DNA of 64,000 nt from Egaibacter danicus (GCA_016707075.1 JADJII010000001.1:124001-188000); one strand, 5' to 3'. Shown: positions 1-9,643, numbered from the stretch's first letter. Notes: generated by a model not told the origin, from the letters alone. Numbers and translations are program-made.

Positions 1-1
1 A

Positions 2-394
2 TTCAACTTGGTGTCCACGTTGGTGATGACCGTAACGGACAAGCGTGCCGACATTGCCATTTTGCGAACGCTGGGTGCCAGCCCGGCCAGCATCATGGGC
101 ATCTTTGTGGTTCAGGGCGCCATGGTGGGCGTCATTGGCACGCTGGCTGGCCTGGCGCTCGGTCTGGGTGTGGCTTTCAATATTGACGTGATCGTGCCGG
201 CGCTGGAGCGATTGTTGAGCGCCAGCTTTTTGCCCAAAGACATCTACCTGATCAACCGCATGCCGAGTGATCCACAGAGCGCGGACATCATGCCAATTGC
301 CGTCATATCGCTGGTGCTGGCCTTTCTGGCCACGATCTATCCGAGCTGGCGCGCCAGTCGCGTGAATCCGGCCGAGGCGCTGCGTTATGAGTGA
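2..394 (+). CDS. lolC: LolC/LolE-type lipoprotein-releasing ABC permease, C-terminal part
   Basis: The reading frame is open from base 2, so the start lies outside the window; about 130 C-terminal residues are seen. They carry the end of a FtsX/MacB-like permease: the conserved stretch reading ILRTLGASPASIMGIFVVQG, a membrane segment after it, a short periplasmic loop, a last membrane helix (ISLVLAFLATIYPSW) and the typical ending SRVNPAEALRYE. Proteins of this family form the inner-membrane complex that extracts mature lipoproteins and hands them to LolA. The stop overlaps the start of lolD by 8 bases, so the two are translationally coupled. LolC and LolE cannot be told apart from this fragment. 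Confidence 0.9.
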   Translation, partial: FNLVSTLVMTVTDKRADIAILRTLGASPASIMGIFVVQGAMVGVIGTLAGLALGLGVAFNIDVIVPALERLLSASFLPKDIYLINRMPSDPQSADIMPIAVISLVLAFLATIYPSWRASRVNPAEALRYE

Positions 395-1091
395 CCAGTT
401 CATCAGCCGCCCGGTGCCCGATATCGTGCTGAGCGCCAGGGGCCTGACCAAGCGCTTCACCGAAGGCCGGCTGGATGTCACGGTGCTTCAAGGCGTTGAC
501 TTTGACGTACGTGCCGGAGAGACCGTGGCGATCGTGGGCGCCTCAGGATCGGGCAAAAGCACGCTGCTTCACTTGCTGGGAGGTCTGGATGCTCCCACTC
601 ATGGCTCCGTGATGTTGCAGGGGCAAGACCTGGCCCATCAGAGTGCGGCCGAGCAGGGTCGTCTGCGCAATATTCATCTTGGTTTTGTCTACCAGTTCCA
701 CCATCTGCTGCCGGAGTTCAGTGCGCAGGACAACGTCGCGATGCCGTTGTGGATCAGGCGCATGACGCCCGAGGGCAGTGCGCTGAAAGCGGCGCAGATG
801 CTGGCCAAGGTGGGTTTGCAGGATCGGCTGCATCATCGACCGGCTGAATTGTCTGGCGGTGAACGGCAACGCGTTGCGCTGGCGAGAGCCCTGGTGACGC
901 AACCCGCTTGTGTGCTGGCCGATGAGCCAACGGGCAATCTGGACCGTTCGACTGCGAATGGCGTATTTGAGTTGATGCTGGAACTGGCCCGTAACCATGG
1001 AACAGCTTTTGTTGTTGTTACCCATGATCAGGCCCTTGCTGCGCGCTGCAGCCGGCAGCTGCAACTCGTTGCGGGGGTGCTTCAAGCGTGA
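387..1091 (+). CDS. lolD: Lipoprotein-releasing system ATP-binding protein LolD
   Basis: A 234-residue ABC ATPase of the LolD/MacB/FtsE group. Walker A GASGSGKST is at residues 51-59, the signature LSGGERQ at 155-161 and Walker B VLADEP just after 175, followed by the D-loop NLD. Length is normal for LolD. It powers release of outer-membrane lipoproteins from the inner membrane together with the permease encoded directly upstream, whose stop it overlaps. The partner chaperone gene lolA lies about 50 kb away in this window. Identity rests on the lolC-lolD order as much as on the sequence, since MacB-type ATPases look similar. Confidence 0.93.
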   Translation: MSDQFISRPVPDIVLSARGLTKRFTEGRLDVTVLQGVDFDVRAGETVAIVGASGSGKSTLLHLLGGLDAPTHGSVMLQGQDLAHQSAAEQGRLRNIHLGFVYQFHHLLPEFSAQDNVAMPLWIRRMTPEGSALKAAQMLAKVGLQDRLHHRPAELSGGERQRVALARALVTQPACVLADEPTGNLDRSTANGVFELMLELARNHGTAFVVVTHDQALAARCSRQLQLVAGVLQA

Positions 1092-1175
1092 CAGTGACTG
1101 CATTGCCCTCCATCAACAGTGGTGGCTCGGTTACGATGACGAGCCAGCCAGGGAGGAATTTTTGAGGGGGCTTCA

Positions 1176-4100
1176 TTGACCAATCGCATCAGGCATTATT
1201 GGAGAGGTACGCGGTTGCTTGCGCGCCTGCTGCTGCCTGTCGTTTTGCTGATTTTGGCCGCGTTGTCAGGGCGGTCGTTGTACCTGATTGAAGACGAAAA
1301 GGCCGAGGGCATTTCGCGTTATGACGAGCAGCTTCGGGAGGTTCGGGTTCTGCTGGCCCCGGCACTGCCAAGGATCGCAGCCAGAGGGGAGTTCACCACC
1401 ATTGAGCAGCTGCTTGCCGCACAGGTTAAGACCCGCTCCACGATTGACCAGATCACCTGGCGGCTTCAGAAGACCGTCCTGTCGGCCACCAACGTCGACG
1501 CGGTTCAACTGGACGCGCCTGTGTGGTTTGCAGCGTTTCTGGGTCTGCAGGCTTACGAAACTACTGCCCCGGTCGTCGTCGATGGTGTGATACATGGGGA
1601 CCTCACCCTGCGCACCAATCCAGCGCCTCTGGTCAACAAACTGTGGAGGCGTCTGATTGCTCAGGCACCTGTTGCCATGTTGATGCTGGTGTTGCTGGTT
1701 GCCTGCATGTGGCTTGTTCTTCGGGCCAATCTGACGACATTGCACCGTCTCTCCGTAGCGGCGACCAAGTTCAAGCTGGGCGAACATCATGTGCGTGTGG
1801 CCGAAATAGGCGCGCCCGAGACGCGTGCCGCCGCACTCGCCTTTAACAACATGGCCGATGAAGTGCAGCAATTGCTGCTATCGCTCAATGAGAGCGAAGC
1901 GACGTTTCGTCGCCTTTTCGAAGACGCACATGACCCGGTAATGCTTGTCCAGAAGGGGCGGATCATCGCGTGCAACCTTGCGGCGCTGATGCAGCTGGGG
2001 TTTCACAGCCGGCAGGAACTGCTGAACCATACCTTTGCCGACATTTCGCCACGGTTTCAGCCTGACGGGCGATTCTCCTCAGAGAAAGCCGCGGAAATCA
2101 TGGTGGCGACCGAGCAGGTAGGACACCAGCGGTTTGACTGGATCCACCTCAAGAAAGACGGGTCTGTTGTTCCTGTGGAAGTGACGCTCACGTCAATTCG
2201 CATGAAGGGTTCTGTGGTTCTCCATGCGCTGTTGCGCGACATGACGCAACGGTACGAACAGGCCCGGGTCATTGCTGCCGTCCAGAACCAGTTGCAGGCC
2301 ACGCTCGACGCCATTCCCGACCTGCTGTTCGAAGTGGGGCTTGATGGATTGATTCACGGCTTGCACAGTGGACGCGAAGACTTGCTGACGGCGCCTCCGG
2401 CGTTGCTGGTTGGGAAACGTGCCGACCAAGTTTTGCCTCCAGAGGCTGCCAATGAGGTCATGCTGGCTTTGCACGAGGCGCATGCCAACGGGCAATCACA
2501 GGGGCATCAATATGCTCTGGAGTTACCGCAGGGCAGAGTATGGTTTGAACTCTCCGTCGCGCGCAAACCCGTTGAGGAAGGGCATGATCCCCGCTTCATT
2601 CTGCTGGCCAGGGACATCACCGACCGGCGCCAGCGCATGGATGAAGTGAGCTGGCAGGCAGGACACGACGCATTGACCGGTTTGCCCAATCGGGCCCTGC
2701 TGGCCGACCGGTTTACGCGGGCGATGGCCAGCACGCAGCGGCAGAAGTGTTTGCTGGCTGTCTGCATGCTGGATCTGGATGGTTTCAAGCCTGTCAATGA
2801 CACTTTTGGCCATGAAGCAGGTGACCAACTGCTGGTAGAGGTGTCCGAGCGCCTGGCCCGGGCGATTCGTGGCGAGGATACGGTGGCCAGACTCGGCGGC
2901 GACGAGTTCGTTTTGTTGCTGGGAGACCTCAAAGACATTGGGGAAACCGAATTGATGCTGCGCCGCATTCAGGATGCCATGGCGGCACCTTACGCGATCG
3001 AGGGAGAGAAGATACTGATCTCGGCGAGTATCGGTGTGGCGGTTTATCCGCTGGACGAGTCCGACCCGGATACCCTGCTGCGGCATGCCGATCTGGCCAT
3101 GTACCAGGCCAAGGATGAGGGGCGAAACCGTCACCATATTTTTGATGTGGCTCTCGACCGCGAAGGGCTCAATCACCGTCAACAGATCGAGCGCATCAAA
3201 CAGGCTTTTGAGAATGGTGAATTCCGTGTCTACTACCAGCCCAAAGTCAATATGCGTACTGGCAAAGTGGTGGGAATGGAGGCGCTGCTGCGATGGCAAC
3301 ATCCGGATAACGGCATCGTTCGCCCGCTCGAATTCCTGCCGCTGGTGGAGCACGCCAGCCTGATTGTCGATATAGGTGAATGGGTTGCTTCAGAGGCACT
3401 GGCGCAGATTGAGCGCTGGGCAGAGTTGGGACGGGTCTGGCCAGTCGGCATCAATATCGCTGCACGCCATTTCCAGCATCCTGATTTCCAGCCGCGCCTG
3501 AAGGCCATTCTTGATCGCCATCCCGAGGTGGCGCCCAACATGCTGGAGCTGGAGATTGTGGAGTCTGCGGCGCTGGGTGATATTCAGCATGTGGGCAAAC
3601 TGATTCTGGCCTGTCAGCAGGAACTGGGCGTGCGGTTTGCGCTGGATGACTTCGGCACCGGGTACTCGTCGTTGACCTATCTCAAGCGCCTGTCCACCAA
3701 TACATTGAAGGTAGATCAGTCCTTTGTGCGGGACATGCTCGATGACCAGGAAGATCTGGCATTGGTGGAGGCGGTAATCAGTCTGGCTACAGTGTTTAAT
3801 CGCGCCATCGTGGCGGAGGGCGTGGAATCATCTGAGCACGGCATCATGTTGATGCGTCTGGGCTGTGATATCGCGCAGGGTGACAGCATCGCCCCTGCCA
3901 TGTTGCCGGATGCCGTATGGGCTTGGGCGCAGCAATTTGTGCCCGATCCCCACTGGTCGATCTGGGCGAACGTGTCATGGCAACTGGATGACTTTCCACT
4001 GCTGCTGGCTCACCGGGACCTGAGGAGATGGAAACAGCGCGTGATACTGGCCGCCACCGACCCCAGTTCGCTCAATGGGGCCGTGCAGTTACCCGACCAA

Positions 4101-4367
4101 CACCATGGCCGCTTTTCCATCTGGTACGCCAACCGTGGCAAGGTCCGTTATGGCTACCTGCCCGGGTTTGCTGCAATCGAACCCGTACAGGAACAGATGT
4201 ATCGGGTCAGCCACGAGATCACTCAATCAGGTGCTGCGGGTGGGTCCGCAGAGGCTTCCCGGGAAAAGCTGCGCAGGCTGGACGATTTGCACGAAGAGGT
4301 CGCGAAACTGATCACTGACCTGCAAACCGCGGTGATTGACGAGTTGCGCTGGCCAATCATTACCTGA
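1176..4367 (+). CDS. Membrane-bound PAS-GGDEF-EAL protein (cyclic-di-GMP turnover)
   Basis: A 1063-residue protein that should make and/or break c-di-GMP. Order: membrane helix 12-30, periplasmic part 31-160, second helix 165-183, HAMP-like linker 185-240, PAS domain about 240-360, second PAS-like domain 370-485, GGDEF 495-655 and EAL 665-915. The GGDEF signature (574-578) and the upstream inhibitory RGED (565-568) are intact, as are EAL (702-704) and DDFGTGYSS (824-832), so both activities are possible. Residues 940-1015 look like a CZB zinc-binding domain whose ligand positions have changed (see findings). The start is a TTG at 1176 with GAGGGGG just upstream; the next in-frame start would cut into the first helix region. 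No partner gene is adjacent. Confidence 0.88.
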   Translation: MTNRIRHYWRGTRLLARLLLPVVLLILAALSGRSLYLIEDEKAEGISRYDEQLREVRVLLAPALPRIAARGEFTTIEQLLAAQVKTRSTIDQITWRLQKTVLSATNVDAVQLDAPVWFAAFLGLQAYETTAPVVVDGVIHGDLTLRTNPAPLVNKLWRRLIAQAPVAMLMLVLLVACMWLVLRANLTTLHRLSVAATKFKLGEHHVRVAEIGAPETRAAALAFNNMADEVQQLLLSLNESEATFRRLFEDAHDPVMLVQKGRIIACNLAALMQLGFHSRQELLNHTFADISPRFQPDGRFSSEKAAEIMVATEQVGHQRFDWIHLKKDGSVVPVEVTLTSIRMKGSVVLHALLRDMTQRYEQARVIAAVQNQLQATLDAIPDLLFEVGLDGLIHGLHSGREDLLTAPPALLVGKRADQVLPPEAANEVMLALHEAHANGQSQGHQYALELPQGRVWFELSVARKPVEEGHDPRFILLARDITDRRQRMDEVSWQAGHDALTGLPNRALLADRFTRAMASTQRQKCLLAVCMLDLDGFKPVNDTFGHEAGDQLLVEVSERLARAIRGEDTVARLGGDEFVLLLGDLKDIGETELMLRRIQDAMAAPYAIEGEKILISASIGVAVYPLDESDPDTLLRHADLAMYQAKDEGRNRHHIFDVALDREGLNHRQQIERIKQAFENGEFRVYYQPKVNMRTGKVVGMEALLRWQHPDNGIVRPLEFLPLVEHASLIVDIGEWVASEALAQIERWAELGRVWPVGINIAARHFQHPDFQPRLKAILDRHPEVAPNMLELEIVESAALGDIQHVGKLILACQQELGVRFALDDFGTGYSSLTYLKRLSTNTLKVDQSFVRDMLDDQEDLALVEAVISLATVFNRAIVAEGVESSEHGIMLMRLGCDIAQGDSIAPAMLPDAVWAWAQQFVPDPHWSIWANVSWQLDDFPLLLAHRDLRRWKQRVILAATDPSSLNGAVQLPDQHHGRFSIWYANRGKVRYGYLPGFAAIEPVQEQMYRVSHEITQSGAAGGSAEASREKLRRLDDLHEEVAKLITDLQTAVIDELRWPIIT

Positions 4368-4402
4368 TGGCCACCGGGTGATGCAACCCCGCGGTTACTG
4401 CG

Positions 4403-5458
4403 TTACAAAATCCGGTTGAACCAGAGCAGTGACAGACCGGCTGATGTGATGGCCAGAATTGCTGCCACGAGTGCGAGCAGGCCGGAAATCTCGGTTTCTT
4501 TTTTTTCTACCGTCAGGCGGGAACTGAGTTTTTCATAGACCTTTTGCAGGTTCTCTGCCGTACCGGCGTAAAAATACTCGGCTTGCGTGTTGGTTGCAAC
4601 GGCCTTCAGGGTAACTTCATCCAGACGCACCCGCATGGACCAGCCTTCAAAACCAATGGTTTCACCGTCCACCGTGCCGACGCCGACGGTGTAAACCCGC
4701 ACCCCCCTGTCGGCCGCCATTTTCGCGGCCTCCATCGTGTCTACCCCGGTTGTGCGCTGGCCATCCGTGAGCAAGATGATGGCGGCCGAGCCATACGAGC
4801 CCGGGGCAACGGGAACGAAATCCTTCTTTTCCTGCTTCGGAGCCTGATCAATGGCAATACCACGTGGTCGGCCGTTGCCGTAGGTCATGGCGGAAAGGTC
4901 AATGCCTGCGTCGGGGAACAATTCCGAGAGTGCCACCACAATGGCGCTGCCGATGGCAGTGGCCCTTTGCATCTGAAACTTGTCAATAGCCACAACCAGA
5001 TCTTCACGACTCAGGGTCGGCGGTTGAACCACCTGGGCAGTGCCTGCGAAGGCCACAATCCCGACTTTGACATTGCGTGGCAATTGCGCCAGAAAAGCCT
5101 TGGCCGCGTTCTGTGATGCCACCAGCCGGTTGGGCTTGACGTCAGTTGCGCGCATGCTGCCAGATACGTCCATGGCCAGAATGATGGTTTCCTGCTGCGA
5201 GGGCAGAGTGATCACGGCAAAGGGTCGTGAAGCGGCCAGCAGCATCGCTGTGATGGCCAACAGGAAAAGTACCGGTGGTATGTGGCGGCGAATGCTTTGG
5301 CCGGTGCCCATCGCCTCCTTGACGATGGACAGACTGGCGTAGCGCAGCATGACTTTTTTCTTGCGACGCAGTAGCCACACGTACACGGCCACCAGCAGTG
5401 GCACAGCCAGCAGTAGCCACAAAAACTGCGGCCACATGAATGTCAGGGGAGAGTTCAT
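4403..5458 (-). CDS. VWA-domain membrane protein (BatA-like)
   Basis: About 351 residues. Two hydrophobic segments near the N-terminus, a von Willebrand A domain starting with the metal-site motif DVSGSM (residues 97-102), and a C-terminal membrane helix (about 323-346). This is the architecture of BatA/aerotolerance-type proteins, which accompany MoxR ATPases and DUF58 proteins. The biochemical role is unsettled; a chaperone-like assembly function is usually proposed. The ATG at 5458 is preferred over one 33 bases upstream because GGAG sits at proper distance before it and it avoids overlapping the DUF58 gene. Last gene of the minus-strand protease-MoxR-DUF58-VWA operon. Confidence 0.88.
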   Translation of the reverse strand: MNSPLTFMWPQFLWLLLAVPLLVAVYVWLLRRKKKVMLRYASLSIVKEAMGTGQSIRRHIPPVLFLLAITAMLLAASRPFAVITLPSQQETIILAMDVSGSMRATDVKPNRLVASQNAAKAFLAQLPRNVKVGIVAFAGTAQVVQPPTLSREDLVVAIDKFQMQRATAIGSAIVVALSELFPDAGIDLSAMTYGNGRPRGIAIDQAPKQEKKDFVPVAPGSYGSAAIILLTDGQRTTGVDTMEAAKMAADRGVRVYTVGVGTVDGETIGFEGWSMRVRLDEVTLKAVATNTQAEYFYAGTAENLQKVYEKLSSRLTVEKKETEISGLLALVAAILAITSAGLSLLWFNRIL

Positions 5459-5483
5459 GACGGGTCTCCGTGATAGGTCAACA

Positions 5484-6530
5484 TCAGGCAACGGCCTTCA
5501 GATGCACAGACATGCCGCCTGCCCTGCCAGCACCTGCGAGTCTCATGCGGCGCTTGCGCAGTTCGGTAAAACGAAGCACGGCATTGACCAGGTCGTCATC
5601 GGTCGACAACTCCAGTGTGTCTACACCTGCATTGCCCAGGGCCAACCGCAAATCGGCTTCCCGCTGCGCAGCAATCCGGGCAAATCGTTTCCGAAAGCCG
5701 GAATCATGCGTGTCGACCAGCAAATGCTCACCCGTTTCGGCATCACGGATAGGAATCAGGCCGAGGTCAGGAAGTTCCAGTTCCATCGGGTCCAGAAGCC
5801 GGACGGCTACAACGTCATGCCTTTGGGCCAACTGGCCCAAAGGCTTTTCCCAGCCTGGGCTGCTGATGAAGTCGGATACGACAAATACAGTTGAGCGCCG
5901 CTTGATGGTTGTAGCAGCCGACTGCAGCAACTCATGCAGACGTGTTCCCTCCGTTTCCACTGGTGTGGGCCGAATCAACATGCTGTGCAGCAGGTGCAGC
6001 ACGTGCAGGCGCCCGCTACGTGCCGGAATCACGGTGTCTACGCCAGTCCCATACAACTGCGCACCAACCCGGTTGCCATGGCGGGTGAGGAGGCGCGCCA
6101 CAGTGGTCACAAATTCGAGGGAAACGGCTTTCTTGCGCTGGTCGCCCGAGCCAAAATCCACCGAGGGACTCAAGTCCAGCAGAAACCAGGCAGCCATTTC
6201 CCGGTCTTCGGTGAAAACACGGACATGCGGCGTCTGCAGACGCGCCGTGACATTCCAGTCGATGTGGCGAACATCATCGTGATGCTGGTATTCACGCAGA
6301 TCGGCCAGGTCCAGCCCGGAGCCCCGCAACAAGGTTCGGTAGTCTCCCTGCAGCAGGCCGTCCAGTTGGCGAATGACAGTCCATTCAAGGCGTCGCAGGA
6401 TGTGCTCAGCATTTTGGGTAGCGGAGGACACGGCGACGTGTGCCGCGGCAATGTCCGGCTCACCCGCTTTGGGGGCATTCCCGGTCTTGAGCAAACCAAA
6501 CATGGCGATGCTGCGATCAGGTTCGGGCAC
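5484..6530 (-). CDS. DUF58 domain-containing protein
   Basis: A 348-residue soluble protein. The DUF58 hallmark is at residues 85-96 (DVRHIDWNVTAR), followed by a VWA-like fold that includes LDLSPSVDFGSG. DUF58 proteins are found beside MoxR-type ATPases almost everywhere and are thought to be part of the same complex; no enzymatic activity is established. It begins 6 bases after the MoxR stop, with a GTG at 6530 preceded by a weak TGAAGAT; an alternative ATG at 6503 has no clear ribosome site. It is followed after 25 bases by the VWA gene. Confidence 0.9.
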   Translation of the reverse strand: MPEPDRSIAMFGLLKTGNAPKAGEPDIAAAHVAVSSATQNAEHILRRLEWTVIRQLDGLLQGDYRTLLRGSGLDLADLREYQHHDDVRHIDWNVTARLQTPHVRVFTEDREMAAWFLLDLSPSVDFGSGDQRKKAVSLEFVTTVARLLTRHGNRVGAQLYGTGVDTVIPARSGRLHVLHLLHSMLIRPTPVETEGTRLHELLQSAATTIKRRSTVFVVSDFISSPGWEKPLGQLAQRHDVVAVRLLDPMELELPDLGLIPIRDAETGEHLLVDTHDSGFRKRFARIAAQREADLRLALGNAGVDTLELSTDDDLVNAVLRFTELRKRRMRLAGAGRAGGMSVHLKAVA

Positions 6531-6536
6531 GTATCT

Positions 6537-7553
6537 TCAGGCGGCCAGCTTTTCGTGTTCCAGCGGCTTGGCGGGTGGCGGGATTTTGGCCATGATCTTC
6601 TGGGTGATCGCATCGGCTGTCAGGCCTTCTGACAGCGCCTCATAAGAAAGGGCCAACCGATGACGAAGAACATCGGGCACGAGGTCTGTCATATCTTCAG
6701 GCAAGGCATAGGTACGGCCCCGCAGCATCGCCAGTGCACGCGCACCCTCCGTCAGATTGATCGTGGCCCGCGGACTTGCACCAAACGTGATGAACCGCGC
6801 CAGATCCTTGAGACCATGCTTGTCGGGCGTACGGGTTGCAGAAACCAGGCGTACAGCGTATTGAACCAGGGATGGATCCACGTACACGTTGCGGCATTCA
6901 CGCTGTAACGCAGCCAGTTGCTCAGTGGTAGCCACGGCCGTTACGTTGACAACAGGCCCCGTGACACGCTGAACAATGACAAACTCTTCCTCATCAGTTG
7001 GGTAGTCAACCAGCACCTTCATCATGAAACGGTCCACCTGGGCTTCAGGCAATGGGTAGGTGCCCTCGGTTTCGATGGGGTTTTGAGTAGCCATCACCAG
7101 AAACGGGCTGGGCACTTTATGGGTTTCGCCGGCGATCGTGACCTGGCGCTCCTGCATCACTTCCAGCAGCGCGCTTTGTACTTTTGCTGGCGCGCGGTTA
7201 ATTTCGTCGGCCAGCAACAGGTTGGTGAACACGGGGCCCAACGAAGTACTGAATTCCCCCGTCTTCTGGTTGAAGATGCGGGTGCCGATCAAATCGGCAG
7301 GGACCAGATCGGGCGTGAACTGGATGCGCTTGAAACTGCCGCGCACTGTGCTGGCCAGGGTTTTGACCGTGAGTGTCTTGGCAAGACCGGGAACACCTTC
7401 TACCAGGAGGTGACCTTGCGCCAGAATGGCCACCATCACCCGTTCGAGAAAACGGTCCTGCCCTACTACGACGCGCTTGACTTCGTAGAGGATTTGTTCC
7501 ATCAGCTGCGACGTATCACCGATTGGTGCAGAGCCTGAGTCCTTGTGTTCCAT
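6537..7553 (-). CDS. MoxR family AAA+ ATPase
   Basis: A 338-residue AAA+ ATPase: Walker A GVPGLAKT (53-60), Walker B LLLADEIN (112-119), sensor-1 ATQNP (155-159) and a C-terminal helical lid. MoxR proteins act as chaperones that assemble or activate other proteins, typically with VWA-domain partners, and here those partners are encoded just downstream. The reading frame stays open another 64 codons upstream into the protease gene, but the ATG at 7553 has AGGAAAGG before it and matches the usual MoxR N-terminus, so I take that start. The spacing of 16 bases to the preceding protease gene suggests one transcript. Confidence 0.93.
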   Translation of the reverse strand: MEHKDSGSAPIGDTSQLMEQILYEVKRVVVGQDRFLERVMVAILAQGHLLVEGVPGLAKTLTVKTLASTVRGSFKRIQFTPDLVPADLIGTRIFNQKTGEFSTSLGPVFTNLLLADEINRAPAKVQSALLEVMQERQVTIAGETHKVPSPFLVMATQNPIETEGTYPLPEAQVDRFMMKVLVDYPTDEEEFVIVQRVTGPVVNVTAVATTEQLAALQRECRNVYVDPSLVQYAVRLVSATRTPDKHGLKDLARFITFGASPRATINLTEGARALAMLRGRTYALPEDMTDLVPDVLRHRLALSYEALSEGLTADAITQKIMAKIPPPAKPLEHEKLAA

Positions 7554-7569
7554 AACTAGCGAGCCTTTC

Positions 7570-8484
7570 CTAAAAAGGATGAAGTCCGACGGCCGATGCC
7601 GCATTCTCAATGGGTACAGCAAAGCCAATACCAATGAATGTGCGTTGCCGACCCGGGTTGAGGATGGCGGTAACAATGCCGACGACCTGTCCGTCCATGG
7701 TGACCAGCGGCCCGCCGGAATTCCCCGGGTTGGCTGCTGCGTCAAACTGGATCAGGTTGGATATTTCCTGGTTTGTCTGTGGTGACCTGAATACCCGTTT
7801 AAGGCCGGACACGACACCAGCCGAAGCAGAGGGGCCGATTCCAAAAGGAAATCCCACCGCCACCACCTGATCTCCGGGGACCAGATCCGCGGTCGAACGC
7901 ATGGTGGCTGCGTGCAAATCGTCCGGAATTTTGTGAGCCTGCAATACAGCCAGGTCATCGCTTTCCTGCGTGCCTTTGACTGACGCTGTGGACTCCAACC
8001 CGTCAGAAAAGACGACCTTGATCGTTTCGGCACCCTGAATGACGTGAAGATTGGTGAGAATGATGCCTGTATCGACAATGACGACGCCGGTGCCCACGGA
8101 CTGTTCGATGTCTTCGTCCCCGTCTTTATTTTTCACATAGCTGGTGACACGAACCAGGGATGGAAGAATGGCCTCGTATGCTTTGGCGGCTGGGGACGGC
8201 AGGACATTGTTTTCCAGTGTTTTCAAAACAGCCGCATCAATGTCGCCTTGCGTGAGTTGTCGTGCACCTGGCCGCAAGGTGAGCCAGAGAGTGGCCAGCA
8301 AGATCAATGACAACAGGCCAATCACAAACCACAATGCTCGCGGGTCGTTGCGAGCGAAGCGAAACAGGGGACCAAGCCGCTTTGGAACGGTTTCAGGTTG
8401 TGTAACGGAGTCACCCGAGGCGGTGAGTCGTTCCTTCTGGGTGCTGGAACGACTCGAGCTACTATAAAGGGCTGGCCTGCGCAT
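7570..8484 (-). CDS. Membrane-anchored trypsin-like serine protease (S1C, DegP/DegS-like, no PDZ)
   Basis: A 304-residue protein with a cytoplasmic N-terminus, one membrane helix (51-70) and a periplasmic trypsin-like domain. The catalytic triad is visible: His147 in TNLHVI, Asp177 in DDLAVL and Ser256 in GNSGGPL. The protein stops just after the protease fold (about residue 295), so it lacks the PDZ domain of DegP, DegQ and DegS. It is the first gene of the MoxR-DUF58-VWA operon, so it may process or regulate a membrane assembly handled by that set; this is inference from position only. The fold and motifs are clear, the substrate is unknown. Confidence 0.87.
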   Translation of the reverse strand: MRRPALYSSSSRSSTQKERLTASGDSVTQPETVPKRLGPLFRFARNDPRALWFVIGLLSLILLATLWLTLRPGARQLTQGDIDAAVLKTLENNVLPSPAAKAYEAILPSLVRVTSYVKNKDGDEDIEQSVGTGVVIVDTGIILTNLHVIQGAETIKVVFSDGLESTASVKGTQESDDLAVLQAHKIPDDLHAATMRSTADLVPGDQVVAVGFPFGIGPSASAGVVSGLKRVFRSPQTNQEISNLIQFDAAANPGNSGGPLVTMDGQVVGIVTAILNPGRQRTFIGIGFAVPIENAASAVGLHPF

Positions 8485-8584
8485 CCGCTCACCTGTGAAG
8501 GTTACGTTTGAAACTCCAGCGCAACAGTATCACGGTTCGTAAAAATGTGCACGCTGGATGCCACCGTGCCTTCGGGACACAGGG

Positions 8585-9643
8585 CTATTCAAGTACCAGC
8601 AGGTTTTCGTGTGAAAAACCCAGTGTCACCGCCTCGCCACGCTGGGGTAGCACGTGGTTGGGATCGTTGAAAACGTCCAGGGAGATCACGGCGTCTTCCA
8701 GTCGGGCTCGAATGCGAACGATGGCGCCCAGGAAGTTGACCTCTTCAACCATTGCCGACAGTGAGTTCCGACCGGGCTGCGGAGGCTCAAATACGATGGC
8801 TTCCGGCCTGATGGCCAGGGCACGGGACTGCCCCTTGGTCGCCCCTACCATGAGGTGTGTGGTGACCAGATTCTGGCTTCCCACCGCAATCTGACCGGAG
8901 GCAGCATCAATCACCACACCGGACACCAGGTTGAGCGTTCCCACGAAGGACGCAACAAAGCGTGTGCGAGGAAAGTTGTAAACCTCGGAAGGCGTCCCGA
9001 TCTGCTCAACCCGGCCTTCGTTCAGGACCACTACCCGGTCAGAGATGGACAGCGCTTCTTCCTGATCGTGGGTGACAAAGATGGAGGTGATGCCCAGTTC
9101 CCTTTGCAAAGCCCTGATTTCCTCGCGCAGCGATACGCGAATCTTGGCGTCCAGAGCAGAAAGGGGCTCGTCCAGAAGCAACACCTGCGGCTTGTTGGCA
9201 AGCGCTCGCGCCAGGGCGACCCGCTGCTGCTGCCCGCCTGACAACTGCCACGGATAGCGGCCTCCGAGAGCCGTCAATTTGATCAGCGCGAGCATTTCCT
9301 CGACCCTGGCGCGAACCTGCTCCTGGGGCATTTTGGCCACTTTGAGGCCAAAACCGATGTTGTCCGCGACGGTCATATTCGGAAACAGTGCATACGACTG
9401 GAACACCATGCCGATATTGCGCTGGTTGGTAGGTAGATGGGTCACATCGCGGCCGTCAAACCGGATGACGCCAGCCGAAGGGGATTCAAACCCAGCCACC
9501 ATGCGCAGGATGGTGGTCTTGCCGCAGCCCGAGGGGCCGAGAAAGGTCACAAACTCACCGCGCTCGATGTTCATCTGGAAGTCATGCACCGCAGTCTGGC
9601 TGCCGAATGTTTTTTTCAGATTGGATATTTCAAGGAAGGCCAT
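8585..9643 (-). CDS. ABC importer ATP-binding protein (PotA/FbpC type)
   Basis: A 352-residue ATPase of the spermidine/iron/phosphonate importer group. Walker A GPSGCGKT lies at 36-43, the signature LSGGQQQRVALARAL at 134-148 and Walker B VLLLDEP at 155-161. The last 110 or so residues form a TOBE-type regulatory domain, which is usual for PotA/FbpC/CysA proteins and fits the length. It is the last gene of a minus-strand set of binding protein, two permeases and ATPase. The substrate cannot be assigned from sequence alone: polyamine, ferric iron or 2-aminoethylphosphonate transporters share this plan. Confidence 0.9.
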   Translation of the reverse strand: MAFLEISNLKKTFGSQTAVHDFQMNIERGEFVTFLGPSGCGKTTILRMVAGFESPSAGVIRFDGRDVTHLPTNQRNIGMVFQSYALFPNMTVADNIGFGLKVAKMPQEQVRARVEEMLALIKLTALGGRYPWQLSGGQQQRVALARALANKPQVLLLDEPLSALDAKIRVSLREEIRALQRELGITSIFVTHDQEEALSISDRVVVLNEGRVEQIGTPSEVYNFPRTRFVASFVGTLNLVSGVVIDAASGQIAVGSQNLVTTHLMVGATKGQSRALAIRPEAIVFEPPQPGRNSLSAMVEEVNFLGAIVRIRARLEDAVISLDVFNDPNHVLPQRGEAVTLGFSHENLLVLE

